Shown here one piece after another: positions 33,233 to 44,725 of a DNA stretch of 64,000 bases (its first letter is position 1; the number at the start of each line of letters is the position of its first letter). Origin of the DNA: Ananas comosus. Lineage: Eukaryota; Streptophyta; Magnoliopsida; Poales; Bromeliaceae. The notes below the pieces were generated by a model, which worked only from the letters and a program-made list of their open reading frames with translations, had not been told where the DNA came from and searched no databases. Location of the stretch: positions 3,019,454 through 3,083,453 of the forward strand of contig NC_033622.1 in NCBI RefSeq assembly GCF_001540865.1. The letters run 5' to 3'. Made by a program: the position numbers and the translations under genes.

Positions 33233-33755
33233 TAGAATTACTATCGAGTAAACGGCGTTTATACTATTTGTTTTTTCGATGATAGAGCTTCAAACATTGA
33301 CACGATGCTCCGTTCGAACCTATGATCTATACACTTGATAGGTTTAGAATATCAAATTTCAAATCTTTTCTCACATCTTTGCCTAATGATCAAAGGTTCA
33401 AAAAATTGTAATTTTAATGGTCGATAAGGTAGGTTTTGCCGTTAACGTGATAAGATAGCCTAAGATCAATTGGAATTTTTGTTAGAAACATTGTTTAAAC
33501 TATTTAAAACAAGATCTATCTCTGATTTGATTTACAAGACGTATATCATTTTTTTAAAGAGTATCATTTTCAGCCTTTCATTTCTTTTCACTTTGATAGA
33601 TAAAGAATAATATCAAAAAGCCGTGAAATTGCATTTCTAGTAGGTTTAAATGGTTTAGTCATATTACGAGAGCGATCGTCATTTGCAGAGTTCTATTCAT
33701 ACAAACAATCGGTGTAAGAATGCTCGTTTACACCGATAGTATTCTAGTTCAACTC
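33233..33755. repeat. Long foldback MITE, diverged
   Basis: Left end TTACTATCGAGTAAACGGCG; right end CGTTTACACCGATAGTATTC. CT-rich DNA on both sides. Confidence 0.65.
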
Positions 33756-33809
33756 TCTCTCTCTCTCTCTCTCTCATCTCCTCTCTCTCTCTCTATATAG
33801 ATATAATAT

Positions 33810-34055
33810 GAATTAGTTGCAATACTATTAATAGTAAAACACTCTTTTGTACTATCAGTTATTTTTTAACCTTTGGATGAAAAATGTACGGGTTAAGGAT
33901 ATATTAGTCAGTTAGAGTTGAGTGGTCCCCTAGGTTGAGTGGTCCCCATGGGTTATAGTATTTAACTCAATAGTTAGAAATGAATAAAGGGTTGATCCAA
34001 AGGCTAAAAACTGATAGCAACAATGAAATTTTGCTACAATAGTAGCCGAGTCCAA
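33810..34055. repeat. Short foldback MITE (family S), inverted orientation
   Basis: Left end TTAGTTGCAATACTATTAAT; right end TTTTGCTACAATAGTAGCCG. An internal direct repeat GTTGAGTGGTCCCC occurs twice near 33920-33945. Followed by CT and TA repeats to 34185. Confidence 0.65.
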
Positions 34056-35352
34056 CTCTCTATCTCCCTCTCTCCTCTCATCTCTCCCTCTCTCTCTCTC
34101 TCTCCTTCTCTCTCTCTCTCTCTCCTCCTCTCATCTCCTCTCTCTCTCTCTCTCTCCTCTATATATATATATATATATATGCATGCGTGCTTAACAATAT
34201 CTGGTGCATCTGTACAGCTCGATTGTGAACCGCAGTTCATCCCATTTTCATGTATAGCTAGACTACATCTCATTTCACCAATTAGTTGTGGCAGCTTTTT
34301 TTTCTTTTCTTTTTTTTTTTTTTTTGATAGAATTAGGGTGCATTTGGTTCGCACTATTTTTTAAAAATTTCTAATAATTCAATAAAAATAAAAAAATATG
34401 ACAATAAATATATTAAATAATTTAGTTGGTAATGTTGAATTTATTTGGGAATGAGATTCATCCCAAAGTACTAATTTCATCATTTTGAAAAGAGTGGATA
34501 TTCTCATATTAATAGATTAGAATAATCAAAATATATCAATCTTTTTTTGTTCTCACCCGCCGGCTAGTTGTTATTATTTTTCTTTACTCTCTGGCCTCAT
34601 AACTCTCTAAGCTTATCTGTTTTTCTCTAAACTTTTTTTTTTTTTTTTTTTTCTGTCTCTAAGCTAAGCTCTCTCTCCCTCTCTTTTTTTTAAAATCTAA
34701 ATCAACTCTCTCACTCTCTCGAACCTTGATTCTATCTCTCTTTCTATTTTTTAAATTATAATATTCTCTTTTTCTCTAACCTATGTTCTCTTTTTTTTTT
34801 CTAAAAATATGTTGAAATTTTTTATAGCATTATTTGAAATTAATTAAAAAAATAAATATATTGATTGTATATTTCTCGTAATCTTAAATAATATGACTAA
34901 ATAATATGGCCATACAAATCAAACTATGGAATGTTACATTTTTAATAATAGGATAAATAGGAATAAAATTTTTAAGCATTTTTTATTTACAATAATCTTT
35001 TATACTGTGAACCAAAAATGCCCTTAAAGTCATCAGTTTGTGATCAATTTTAGTACAAAATTTTGAGATTTCTATTAATAATTAAGTGATGGGAAAATTT
35101 AGCCCTTGGATAGGGTGTAAACGGGTTGGATTCAAGATCAGTTTTTAGAAACCTAAATCCAAACTCAACTATCAAACTCGAAAAGTCAAATTCGAACTCA
35201 AATTCGCGCATTTTAAAATTCATATCCAAACTTGAACGGGACAAAAAAATTTGAAATTTGAATTCGAATGTGACAGATTTTAAAATCCATATCCAAACCC
35301 AAACCCAAAATCTGAATCTGAAACTGTTATTTCTCTTTACCATATTTCAAAC
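34056..35352. other. Low-complexity and intergenic DNA
   Basis: CT-rich and TA microsatellite to 34185, poly-T tracts near 34300 and 34635, then AT-rich DNA. Reading frames here are microsatellite or Phe/Glu-rich artefacts. No gene is supported. Confidence 0.6.
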
Positions 35353-35353
35353 A

Positions 35354-35527
35354 TATTATGGCTTCGTTTGGAATTGCTGGAAGATTGCGTGACGTGCTGT
35401 AAGAAAGTACATTGAAAAAATACCATATTTGTTTTCGTACGTAATACGTAATATTGCGTTCCGCATATCACGATGAGTCGGTTACGATATATTTTTTCCG
35501 GAACCACCGAAGAATGCAGAAACACAT
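35354..35527 (-). repeat. Dispersed repeat, inverted copy of 17527-17695
   Basis: Read on plus it holds GGCTTCGTTTGGAATTGCTG, ACGTAATATTGCGTTCCGCA and TATCACGATGAGTC, which match the complement of 17527-17695 in order. Probably a MITE; the termini are not resolved. Confidence 0.6.
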
Positions 35528-35652
35528 CCCTATATGATTTTACCCCAACTCCATTTTATCTAGTAACGTTAGATGGACCTCCATACCAAACTAAGCCTAC
35601 ATTAAATCTAAATTTTTAAAATACGATTTTAAATGAAACACCAAACATTTAT

Positions 35653-35816
35653 ATTTTTTTTAATTTTTTTTTTATAGATAGGTAGCACATTATCCGCTTT
35701 GTTTGTTTTATTTAGATAAACTTAGCTGGAAATGTGAATCAATTAGGATTCGAACTTGGGTCTCGGGTACCAACCACCAAGCCTTTTGCCACTTGCTCTC
35801 GGGACGATCGGTAATA
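35653..35816 (-). mobile_element. tRNA-derived SINE
   Basis: Same family as 6238-6391, with B-box-like GTTCGAATCC and the 3' hairpin region partly decayed (GGTAGCACATTATC). Target-site duplication CCAAACATTTAT at 35641-35652 and 35817-35828. Confidence 0.88.
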
Positions 35817-36300
35817 CCAAACATTTATGTAATATATATTTATATGTATTATATAATATAAAATCAATTCACAAATTCCGATCAAGTTTGGATTCAGATC
35901 GGTACAGTCAAAATCTATAACTAAATTCAAATCTGGCTGATTTTCGTTTTTAGTATCTACAATCAAAACTATATATATTTAACATCGAATAAATTCTCAT
36001 CTTTTCCATTATAAAATGTTAGATATCCATAGTATTTATCTGCACTCGCGAGAGGCCCCCGCAAAACGCGGGGAAGGCGCTGTACAAACTCCCGATTCAA
36101 GAGTTATATAGATCCCTATGTCTTATTCTGAGGAACAAATGCACGGAAATGTAAAACCGACCACACTTCCCAAGACAGTCTGTCACACCATCCGCCCTCG
36201 GTGGGAATGTAAAATATTAGTCTCAGCTCACGCATCCCTGTCAATTATGTTCTTAATTTATTTTATATAAAATTGGGTCGGATATAAATATGTTTTTGTT

Positions 36301-36460
36301 TTTTTTTTTTTTAAGAAAAAGGTAGCATACTATCTGTTTCGTTTATTTTATTTAAAAATAAACTTAGCTGAAAATATGAATCAACTAAAATTCGAATTTG
36401 GATTTCGGATACCAACCATCAAGCCCTTTTGCCACTTGCGCTAGGAACGATCGGTGTAAC
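36301..36460 (-). mobile_element. tRNA-derived SINE
   Basis: Same family. Target-site duplication TATGTTTTTGTT at 36289-36300 and 36461-36472. Head on minus reads GCGCAAGTGGCAAAAGGGCT; the tail is a T run at 36301-36313 on plus. Confidence 0.88.
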
Positions 36461-36472
36461 TATGTTTTTGTT

Positions 36473-36947
36473 GTATTGAGCAAACCAAAGATACAATGCC
36501 TTTCAAAACTGCACTGATTTGTTTTAGAAAGAAATAGTATCTACAACCAAAATAATTTTTTATAACGATAGAAATAGATTTACTGTGATAATTGGAAGGC
36601 AATAAACAAATTCAGAACAATAAATTAAAATAAACAATTTTGTGATCTAAAAGGATTGGGGATAGGAGACGGAGAGAAAACTGATCCAATATCTTTCATT
36701 TATTCGCTAAGTCTCGTTCTTCCTTATCGAAATTTAAATTAACCTAAGAATTTTACCGGTACTTTTAATTGTTCATAATTAACTTTTTTATCAAATCTTT
36801 GTATCTCATTAATATAATTATTTGATAATTTCGAAAGAAGAGGATTTCAACTCATGTCATCGGCGTGTGGTTGTGCCATGCCGATCTTTTGTTGGCAAGG
36901 TATGACGCAATGAGCATGCACGGCTTATATACATACATATATATGTA
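36473..36947. other. Intergenic DNA, no gene seen
   Basis: No supported gene. It ends in a short TATG-rich tract in which the solo LTR inserted. Confidence 0.5.
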
Positions 36948-39611
36948 TGTCACGCCCTAGATTCCTCGTTTTTCTGGGCACGCTAACAAACCCGCCGTAT
37001 ACATAGAAATTTTTTCTGTATACGAAGTGAAGCTGTACAAGAACCGGTAATCATACAACACTACAGCCAGTAGTATAGAGCTGCTAGAAAGGAATAAAAC
37101 ATATATAATAACAGTGGTTCAATACATACATAGCATCCGGGTACAAAAATACTCGCTCCAGTGAGGAACAACTTCAGTATGTAAAGAACCAAAACTACAA
37201 CTACCTGCAACTGTTACTCTTCTAGCTCAGTGACTCGTCTAGAAGGGCTCTAACTCGCAACGCCCTTACCACGATCAGTCTCGGTAGTAGCAGCAGCCGG
37301 AACGAAGGCTCTGCAAAAGAGGGGTAACAAATGGGCGTGAGAACTACTGCAAAAACAAGTAGTTCTCAGTGGGTACGTACCGCCCTCAGACTCATCAGCT
37401 CACCCACCAAGTCTACAGATGATAGGCTCAATGATAGTAAATAATTGAAAATAATCTATAGCTAGATGCCATTATACTATCATGATCAAACACTACTATC
37501 TGTAGAATAATGCGATCTCTGACTCAATTTCACTAGGGACTGTGAACACACCCGTCCCAGGGACTGTGTATACACCCGTCTCGCCTGTCGAAGCTATACA
37601 CCTACCTCCACACTAAGCCGTCTGTGGAGAGCAAGTCCAATCAGAACAAAACGACACCAACGCAAACGCACAAAGCTCGACTCCGAAGTGGCACTCGTGG
37701 GCGCTATCAACCGATTATGCAAGCGTGTCTCTATGCCGTCTCATTAGGGATTGTGAACAATGCGATCTTTGACCCAATCTGATTAGGGACTGTGAACACA
37801 CCCGTCCCAGGGACTGTGAATATACCCGTCCCGCCTGTCGAAGCTATACAGCTACCTCCACACTAAGCCGTCTGTTGAGAGCAAGTCCAATCAGGACAAA
37901 ACGACACCAACGCAAACGCACAAAGCTCGACTCCGAAGTGGCACTCATGGGCGCTATCAACCGATTATGCAAGCATGTCTCTATCGAGCTCAATCAGGCT
38001 CTCACAGGCTATAGTCAAGTAAACATGGTCTAAGAATCCAATTCACGTGCCCTCGGCACAATCTAATGCAAAAACAGTAATCTGGGTCCACCGTCAACCC
38101 CGACGGCACCCAACAGTCCAGAACAGCCTAAATACTGCTGTAAAAATAAGCTCAGCATCTCAGCACAAACGTAAATACATTCTACACTATCCTGGGTATC
38201 CATCGCCCACAAACTGCGGCGATACAAACAAATTACGGCTCCTAGAGCTAAATCTGATAGTTTTAACATATGACAGTGTAGAATCGGCAGTTTCTCCTAA
38301 GTCAAATCCAAGTCCAACATGTATTATTTAACTAACTCACTACAACATACTCCAAATTCAGATTTCGTTTAATATACTAATCGATGAATTCGAACTAAAA
38401 ACATGATATACAAATGCTGAAAATATACATGTCGACTGTGAATACACTTAGGAGGAGAATCCGATGATTAACCCACCTCAAACAACTCGACGACAGCCCG
38501 CAACTGCTGGAAACCATGTCGAGGCCAACCAAGACCACTCCGAACCAGCAACAACACTACCTCGAGGATCTAAATACCAAAAATACCAAAAATTGCATTA
38601 TAGCCCTCAATTTTCAGTACTTAAGCTAAATCTTCCAATTCCAATATCAAAACTCACCTAACAATCTTCAAATCAGGTGAGGAAGGTCCCAAATCTTGTG
38701 GACTAAGATGGAGAATCACCCTCAGGTCCAAAATCCAGACTCCTCCAAAGATAGCATTAAGAAAACCCAAAATTTCTCAAATTCAGCCCAAAACTAACAG
38801 CAACAAGAAAAAACACAGAATTGACTAAGCTAACCTCAACCAAATTCTATCAAAATGGACTCCACGAATTTCTCTTGAAGTCCAGAATCCAACAAACCAA
38901 GTTTCATGGCTAACGAAACTGTCTACGTCGCATACGAGCCAAAACGCCGAAGGTCGCTGCAGGGAAACTACTAGAACTGCAACCCTCAATGTGGAGAGTG
39001 AGCAATTTGAGAAAATTGTAGTAATTTGAGGTGTTAGATGCAATTCTAAGCCTTTACTGTGAAGAAAGAATGAAAAGAGTTCACTGGGGACGAACTCCAG
39101 CTATTTATAGTGAGCCGGAAGGATAAAATAAGCCCCATGAACAAGCACCACAAACTCGCCACACCTGCAGAAACGAGCACTTTCGGGCGCCCGGAACCAT
39201 ATTCTGGACGTCCGAAACCTCCAGGCTACACAAATCCTCCTCTTCGGTTCCTCCGTCCGCGGTGTGTTGCGCCCATATCCTGGTCCGGCGGACCCCACCT
39301 ACCACCAGCCACGTGTCAGCACAAACGATACTCACGAGAAGAACTTTCGGACCCACTTCTAGGCGCCCGAACCCAGGATCCGAATTGGCTTCCAGTTCTG
39401 CTCAAACCAGCATTTAAGTTCTGGGCGACCCAAACCCTATTTTGGGCGCCTGAAACTGGCAAAACTCCAGTTTTGCTCCTTTGAGTATGCCGAGTCCATT
39501 TCTGCATCCATTTCGTGCAGAAACGACTCCAACTCAGTTCGACACTCTCCAGATGTGTCGACCAGTCACTAATACTGTAGCCGATCATATCCAAACCTCT
39601 GGAACACTACA
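36948..39611 (-). mobile_element. Gypsy-type solo LTR, 2.66 kb
   Basis: It runs from TGTCACGCCCTAG to GGAACACTACA on plus (on minus TGTAGTGTT...GGCGTGACA). ATGTA at 36943-36947 and 39612-39616 is the 5 bp target-site duplication; there is no internal region. Family blocks shared with the LTRs at 15745 and 61783: CCCGCCGTATACATAGAAAT, GCACTCGTGGGCGCTATCAA, GCAAGCGTGTCTCT, GACACTCTCCAGATGTGTCG. A roughly 250 bp segment is tandemly duplicated (around 37510-37740 and 37760-37990). The reading frames inside are LTR sequence, not genes. Confidence 0.88.
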
Positions 39612-39616
39612 ATGTA

Positions 39617-39800
39617 TAAATACCGTTAGATTTAACCTTTTGATTATTTTTATCGACTCGATTATAATATTCAACCAGCCATCTACTCAATCTTAGAGAG
39701 CCCACATCATTCTAACCGTACATTTCTCAATCCAAGGACTAAAAAAACTAGTAGCACCAATAGCTTGGTGCTATTAATAGTATTTCAGTCTAGTTCTATA
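39617..39800. repeat. Short foldback MITE (family S), left end missing
   Basis: The core CCGTTAGATTTAACCTTTTG and the right terminus GTGCTATTAATAGTATTTCA match family S. The left terminus is absent where the solo LTR begins. Confidence 0.65.
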
Positions 39801-39819
39801 TATATATTAGTGACTATAT

Positions 39820-40056
39820 TATTAACATTTAGATTGGAAATATGATTTGCAATTTTATTTATTTCCATCTTTTACTTTCTTTCTTAGGAATTTTTTCATT
39901 CTTAGACAATCAATCACATGATTGTCTTTACATGATTGTCTTTCTAAAATTAAGGCTTAGATCAGGCCCTGATTTATTAGGGCATGTATGTAAATGGTTA
40001 TTTAACCATTGTTGTATCATCTTTGGAGAATTAATGAAAATAAGCCAAATTCTTTA
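39820..40056 (+). repeat. 5' LTR of young Copia element
   Basis: 237 bp, starting TATTAACATTTAGATTGG and ending AAATTCTTTA. CATGATTGTCTTTA is duplicated in tandem near 39917-39945; the 3' LTR has it once. Confidence 0.93.
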
Positions 40057-40069
40057 TGGTATCAGAGCC
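40057..40069 (+). promoter_or_regulatory. Primer-binding site (tRNA-Met)
   Basis: TGGTATCAGAGCC directly follows the 5' LTR; it is complementary to the 3' end of plant initiator tRNA-Met. Confidence 0.9.
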
Positions 40070-40125
40070 AAATCAAAAGTCTTGAACCATTAACCTCCTG
40101 TTCTATTTCCTTGTAACCTATCTCC

Positions 40126-43100
40126 ATGGCAGAGGAACCTGATAACACCAATGCATTGAATCCAGTAACTCAGGTTACTCTTGATTCCTCTTCACCTTTC
40201 TTTCTCAATCCTTCTGATAGTCCTGGAAATACTTTGGTGTTATGCCTGCTCAATGGAGATAATTATGCAACCTGGGCTAGAGCAATGACTAATGCCCTAC
40301 GTGCTAAAAACAAATATGGTTTTGTTGATGGAACCATAATGAAACCAGAGGAGACTTCACCAGATGTTCATGCCTGGGAGAAATGTAACTCTATGATCAT
40401 TTCTTGGCTTTTCAATTCTCTAGCCAAGGAATTGCATGATAGTGTTGCATATGCTGAAATAGCAAGGGAGATGTGGATTGATCTAGAAGAACGCTTCTCA
40501 CAAGGTAATGCTCCTCGAGTCCATCAAATCAAACGTGATCTTAGTTTGCTTCAACAGGATGGATTAAGTATTGCCACATATTTCACAAAGATGAAGGCTT
40601 TGTGGGATGAATTAAGCATGTATTCAACTATTCCCAAATGCTCTTGCGGGGCAGCCAAAGAATTCGTGCAAGAGCGAGAGAAAGAAAAGGTCCACCAATT
40701 CCTCATGGGCCTAGGCGATGCATACAATACTATACGATCTCAGATTTTAAGCATTGATCCTATGCCAAATCTGAGTAAAGTATATGTGTTTGTTGTAAGA
40801 GAAGAAAAACAACAATCTCTATTTGCTAGTCGAGGGCCCAAAGTCGAAGCTGCGGCTTTACATGTTAGCAATGTGGTCAAGACAAATCAAAGAGATTCTA
40901 ATCGCTTCAAAGAAAGATGTGATCATTGCAAGAAATTGGGCCACAACAAGTTAAGATGTTATGAGCTTGTTGGATATCCACCAAACTGGTCAAATAGACG
41001 ATCAAGTAGATTTGTACCAGCATCTAATGCAGTCTTTTCCCAAACATTCAGCAATATGCAAACTGAGCAATCAAGCGGAGTTTCATACACATCTGCAAAT
41101 AGTTCTCAAGCTACCAAAGTTGATGCCTCGCCTCTTGCAGGATTGAACAGAGAACAATATGATCAGCTCCTAATTTTATTAGGTGCTGAAAAATCATGCA
41201 TGCAAGAGTCTCTTTCTGGTAAGGTCTTTCAAAATTTTTGTGAAGCTGAGTGGATAATTGATAGTGGAGCTTCGGATCATATGACTGCTAGTGAGCGAGC
41301 TTTGGCTCAATCTAAAATAGCCTATAACAAACCACCTGTTCGTTTGCCAAATGGAACCTATATGCCTATTCCAAAAATTGGTTGCATTCCATTAAGCCAA
41401 AATATTGTTCTAAATAATGTTCTATATGTGCCAAATTTTAAATGCAACTTGATTTCTGTCCAAAAACTCACCACTGATTTGAATTGTGTGGTGACTTTCT
41501 TTCCAACATTTTGTGCCATTCAGGACCTCACCAAGAAGAAGCTGATTGGAGTGGGTGAAATGAGAGATGGAGTATACTACTTCAAACAGTCGGCTATCCC
41601 AATTGCATCACCTGCCATTCAACCTAACAATAACCTAGTATGGCATCAAAGGCTCGGACATGCTTCACATCACAGTTTATCTTTTATTCCTGAAATTTTT
41701 TCTTCTACAAATAATTATTCTGCCGGTTGTGATGTTTGTCATCGTGCCAAACAAACTCGTGCATCATTTCCTTTAAGTAATAATAAAACTAGTTGTTGTT
41801 TTGCTCTTATACATTGTGATGTTTGGGGTCGTTATCATACACCTTCAAATTCTGGAGCTCATTACTTTCTCACTATAGTGGATGATTTTAGTCGTGCCAC
41901 ATGGGTATATTTGATGCAACAAAAATCTGAGGCTTATCATTACTTGACCTCTTTTTGTGCTATGGTTAAAACACAATTTCAATGTCAAGTGCAACAAGTT
42001 AGGAGTGACAATGGATCGGAATTCACTTCTAATCTGATGCAAAAATTTTTCCATCAAAATGGCATCATACATCAAACTTCTTGTGTTCATACACCCCAAC
42101 AAAATGGAAGAGTAGAGCGAAAGCATCGTCATGTCCTTAATGTTGCGCGAGCTTTACGTTTCCAAGCTCACCTTCCTATTGATTTTTGGGGTGAATGTGT
42201 GTTAACTGCTGCATATTTGATAAACTACACTCCGACTCCACTTCTTTCAGGAAAGTCTCCATTTGAAATTTTATTTTTTAAAGCACCATCATACGAACAT
42301 CTTCGTGTCTTTGGGTGCTTATGTTATGCTCATCTCCATTACAAAATACATGATAAATTTGATCCACGGGCAGCTAGATGCATCTTTGTAGGATATCCTT
42401 ATGGGAAAAAGGGTTGGAAAGTCTATGATTTAGCCACTAAACAGATTTTTGTTTCTCGTGATGTGATATTTTATGAAGACCAATTTCCTTTTGCAAGTTC
42501 GAGCACTCTTGATGCCATGCAACATAACCATCATGAAACTGTGATTCCACAACCCATTCAAGATTATGCTGAAGCTCAAATAGTTCCACCTTTATCAGTA
42601 AAACAATCTAACCAACCCATTGATACTAATCCTGCAGCTACCTTGATACCCCAAACAGAGAATTCTGATGTCATTTCTTACATTAGTAATTCTCAATCAA
42701 CCAATTCGGAAAAAGAAACTGATGTTGAACCTATGCCTGAAATGCATCCTACATTTTCTCGACCACAAAGAACACACAAACAACCAACTTATTTAATAGA
42801 TTATATATGCCACTCTGCTCTTGGAAACTCCAACTCTCACTCATCACTTCAAGATGCTTCTTCCGGTACGTCACATCCTCTTTCGCATTTTATTTCCTAT
42901 GATCGCTTCTCGCCTAAACATCGAGCTTTCCTAGCGGCCACCACAAACTTGGATGAGCCAAAGTCTTTTTCTCAGGCAATAAATGATCCGAAGTGGCCTG
43001 ATGCTATGGCGAAGGAAATTCAAGCACTTGAAACAAATCAAACATGGACTTTAGAGCATCTCCCCCCTGATAAGAAATCTATTGGATGCAAATGGGTCTA

Positions 43101-44430
43101 TAAAATCAAATATCGAGCTTACGGAAGTATAGAACGCTACAAAGCACGCCTCGTGGCCAAGGGTTACACACAAATTGAGAGATTAGATTTTCATGAAACA
43201 TATGCTCCAGTTGCTAAACTTGTGACTGTTCGTTGTCTACTTGCTGTAGCAGTCGCAAAGAATTGGGAACTTCACCAACTTGATGTGAATAATGCTTTTC
43301 TACATGGTGATTTAGATGAAGAAGTATACATGTCTCTTCCACCAGGTTTCTCCAAAAATCAGGATGGAAGGGTTTGTCGTTTACGTAAATCTCTTTATGG
43401 ATTACGACAAGCCTCAAGAAATTAGTTTGCTAAATTTTCTGATGCCCTTAAAAGGTATGGTTTTCTTCAATCTAAGGTGGATTATTCGCTTTTTACATTC
43501 AATAAAGGAGATGCATTTTTGGCTGTCCTTGTGTACGTCGACGACTTGATCATTGCAGGAAATAATTCCAAAGAGTGTCAATTGCTCAAACAGTACCTTG
43601 ATAATTGCTTTCATATCAAGGATCTTGGTACTTTGAAATACTTTCTTGGTGTGGAGGTAGCTCGTTCTCCTTCGGGTATATTTTTATGTCAAAGGAAATA
43701 TACCTTGGATATTCTAGCTGAATGTGGAATGCTTGGAGCCAAGCCTGCATACTTTCCAATGGAACAACAACACCAACTCTCTCAAAATTCAGGATCACCA
43801 ATTGATGATCCTGCACAATATAGACGTCTCATTGGGAGGCTCATATATCTCACTATCACTCGACCAGAAATTACATATTCGGTGCATATCCTCAGTCAAT
43901 TCATGCAAAAGCCATGCCAAGGACATTTAGATGCAGCGATGAGAATTCTACGTTATTTAAAGTCTTGTCCCGGACAAGGCATCTTTCTTTCGGCTTCAAA
44001 TGATCTACAATTGCGGGCTTACTGTGATGCAGATTGGGCAAGTTGCCCTATGACACATCGCTCCCTTACAGGTTATTTTGTCATGCTAGGTTCTTCACCT
44101 ATTTCTTGGAAAGCTAAGAAGCAAACAACAGTTTCATGTTCATCTGCAGAAGCTGAATATCGATCCATGGCTGTTACTACTTGTGAGCTAATTTGGCTTC
44201 GAAATTTGCTTTGTTCTCTTGGAGTTGATCATCCCAAACCAATGAGGCTGTTCTGTGATAACCAAGCGGCACTTCACATTGCGGCTAATCCCGTTTTCCA
44301 TGAGCGTACTAAACATATCGAAATTGATTGTCATTTTATTCGCGAACGGCTTCAATCGCATGATATTGAAATCTATCATGTATCCAGTAATCTCCAACTT
44401 GCCGATATTTTTACTAAAGCACTGGGATGA
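40126..44430 (+). pseudogene. Copia gag-pol polyprotein with one nonsense codon in RT
   Basis: A single frame of 1434 codons is interrupted only by TAG at 43423-43425 (codon 1100), where the family has a conserved Trp after RQASRN. Order of parts: gag from residue 1 (NGDNYATWARAMTNAL); zinc knuckle CDHCKKLGHNKLRC, residues 265-278; aspartic protease IIDSGASDHMT with catalytic Asp 379; pre-integrase WHQRLGHAS; integrase zinc-binding CDVCHRAKQ; integrase triad Asp 565, Asp 628 (RSDNGSEF) and Glu 664 (NGRVERKHR), D-35-E spacing intact; reverse transcriptase with QLDVNNAFLHGDLDEEVYM and YVDD at 1137-1140; RNase H with YCDADWASC, SSAEAEYRS and CDNQAALHIA. The product would drive replication through virus-like particles and chromosomal integration. 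The stop removes most of the RT palm and all of RNase H. The alternative is a sequencing error at one base. Confidence 0.95.
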
Positions 44431-44497
44431 CAGCAGTTTCATTTTTTGCTTGGCAAGTTGGGCATCACCGATGTTCATGCACCAACTTGAGGGGGAG

Positions 44498-44720
44498 TAT
44501 TAACATTTAGATTGGAAATATGATTTGCAATTTTATTTATTTCCATCTTTTACTTTCTTTCTTAGGAATTTTTTTATTCTTAGACAATCAATCACATGAT
44601 TGTCTTTCTAAAATTAAGGCTTAGATCAGGCCCTGATTTATTAGGGCATGTATGTAAATGGTTATTTAACCATTGTTGTATCATCTTTGGAGAATTAATG
44701 AAAATAAGCCAAATTCTTTA
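44498..44720 (+). repeat. 3' LTR of young Copia element
   Basis: 223 bp; identical to the 5' LTR apart from one substitution (TTTTTTTATTC versus TTTTTTCATTC) and the 14 bp unit present once. Confidence 0.93.
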
Positions 44721-44725
44721 TATAT

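Larger units (their letters stand above)
39820..44720 (+). mobile_element. Young, nearly intact Copia retrotransposon
   Basis: LTRs at 39820-40056 and 44498-44720, primer-binding site at 40057, one long gag-pol frame, and purine tract GAGGGGGAG just before the 3' LTR. TATAT at 39815-39819 and 44721-44725 is the target-site duplication. The LTRs differ by one substitution and a 14 bp tandem duplication, so the insertion is recent. The total of 4.9 kb is a usual Copia length. Confidence 0.95.
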
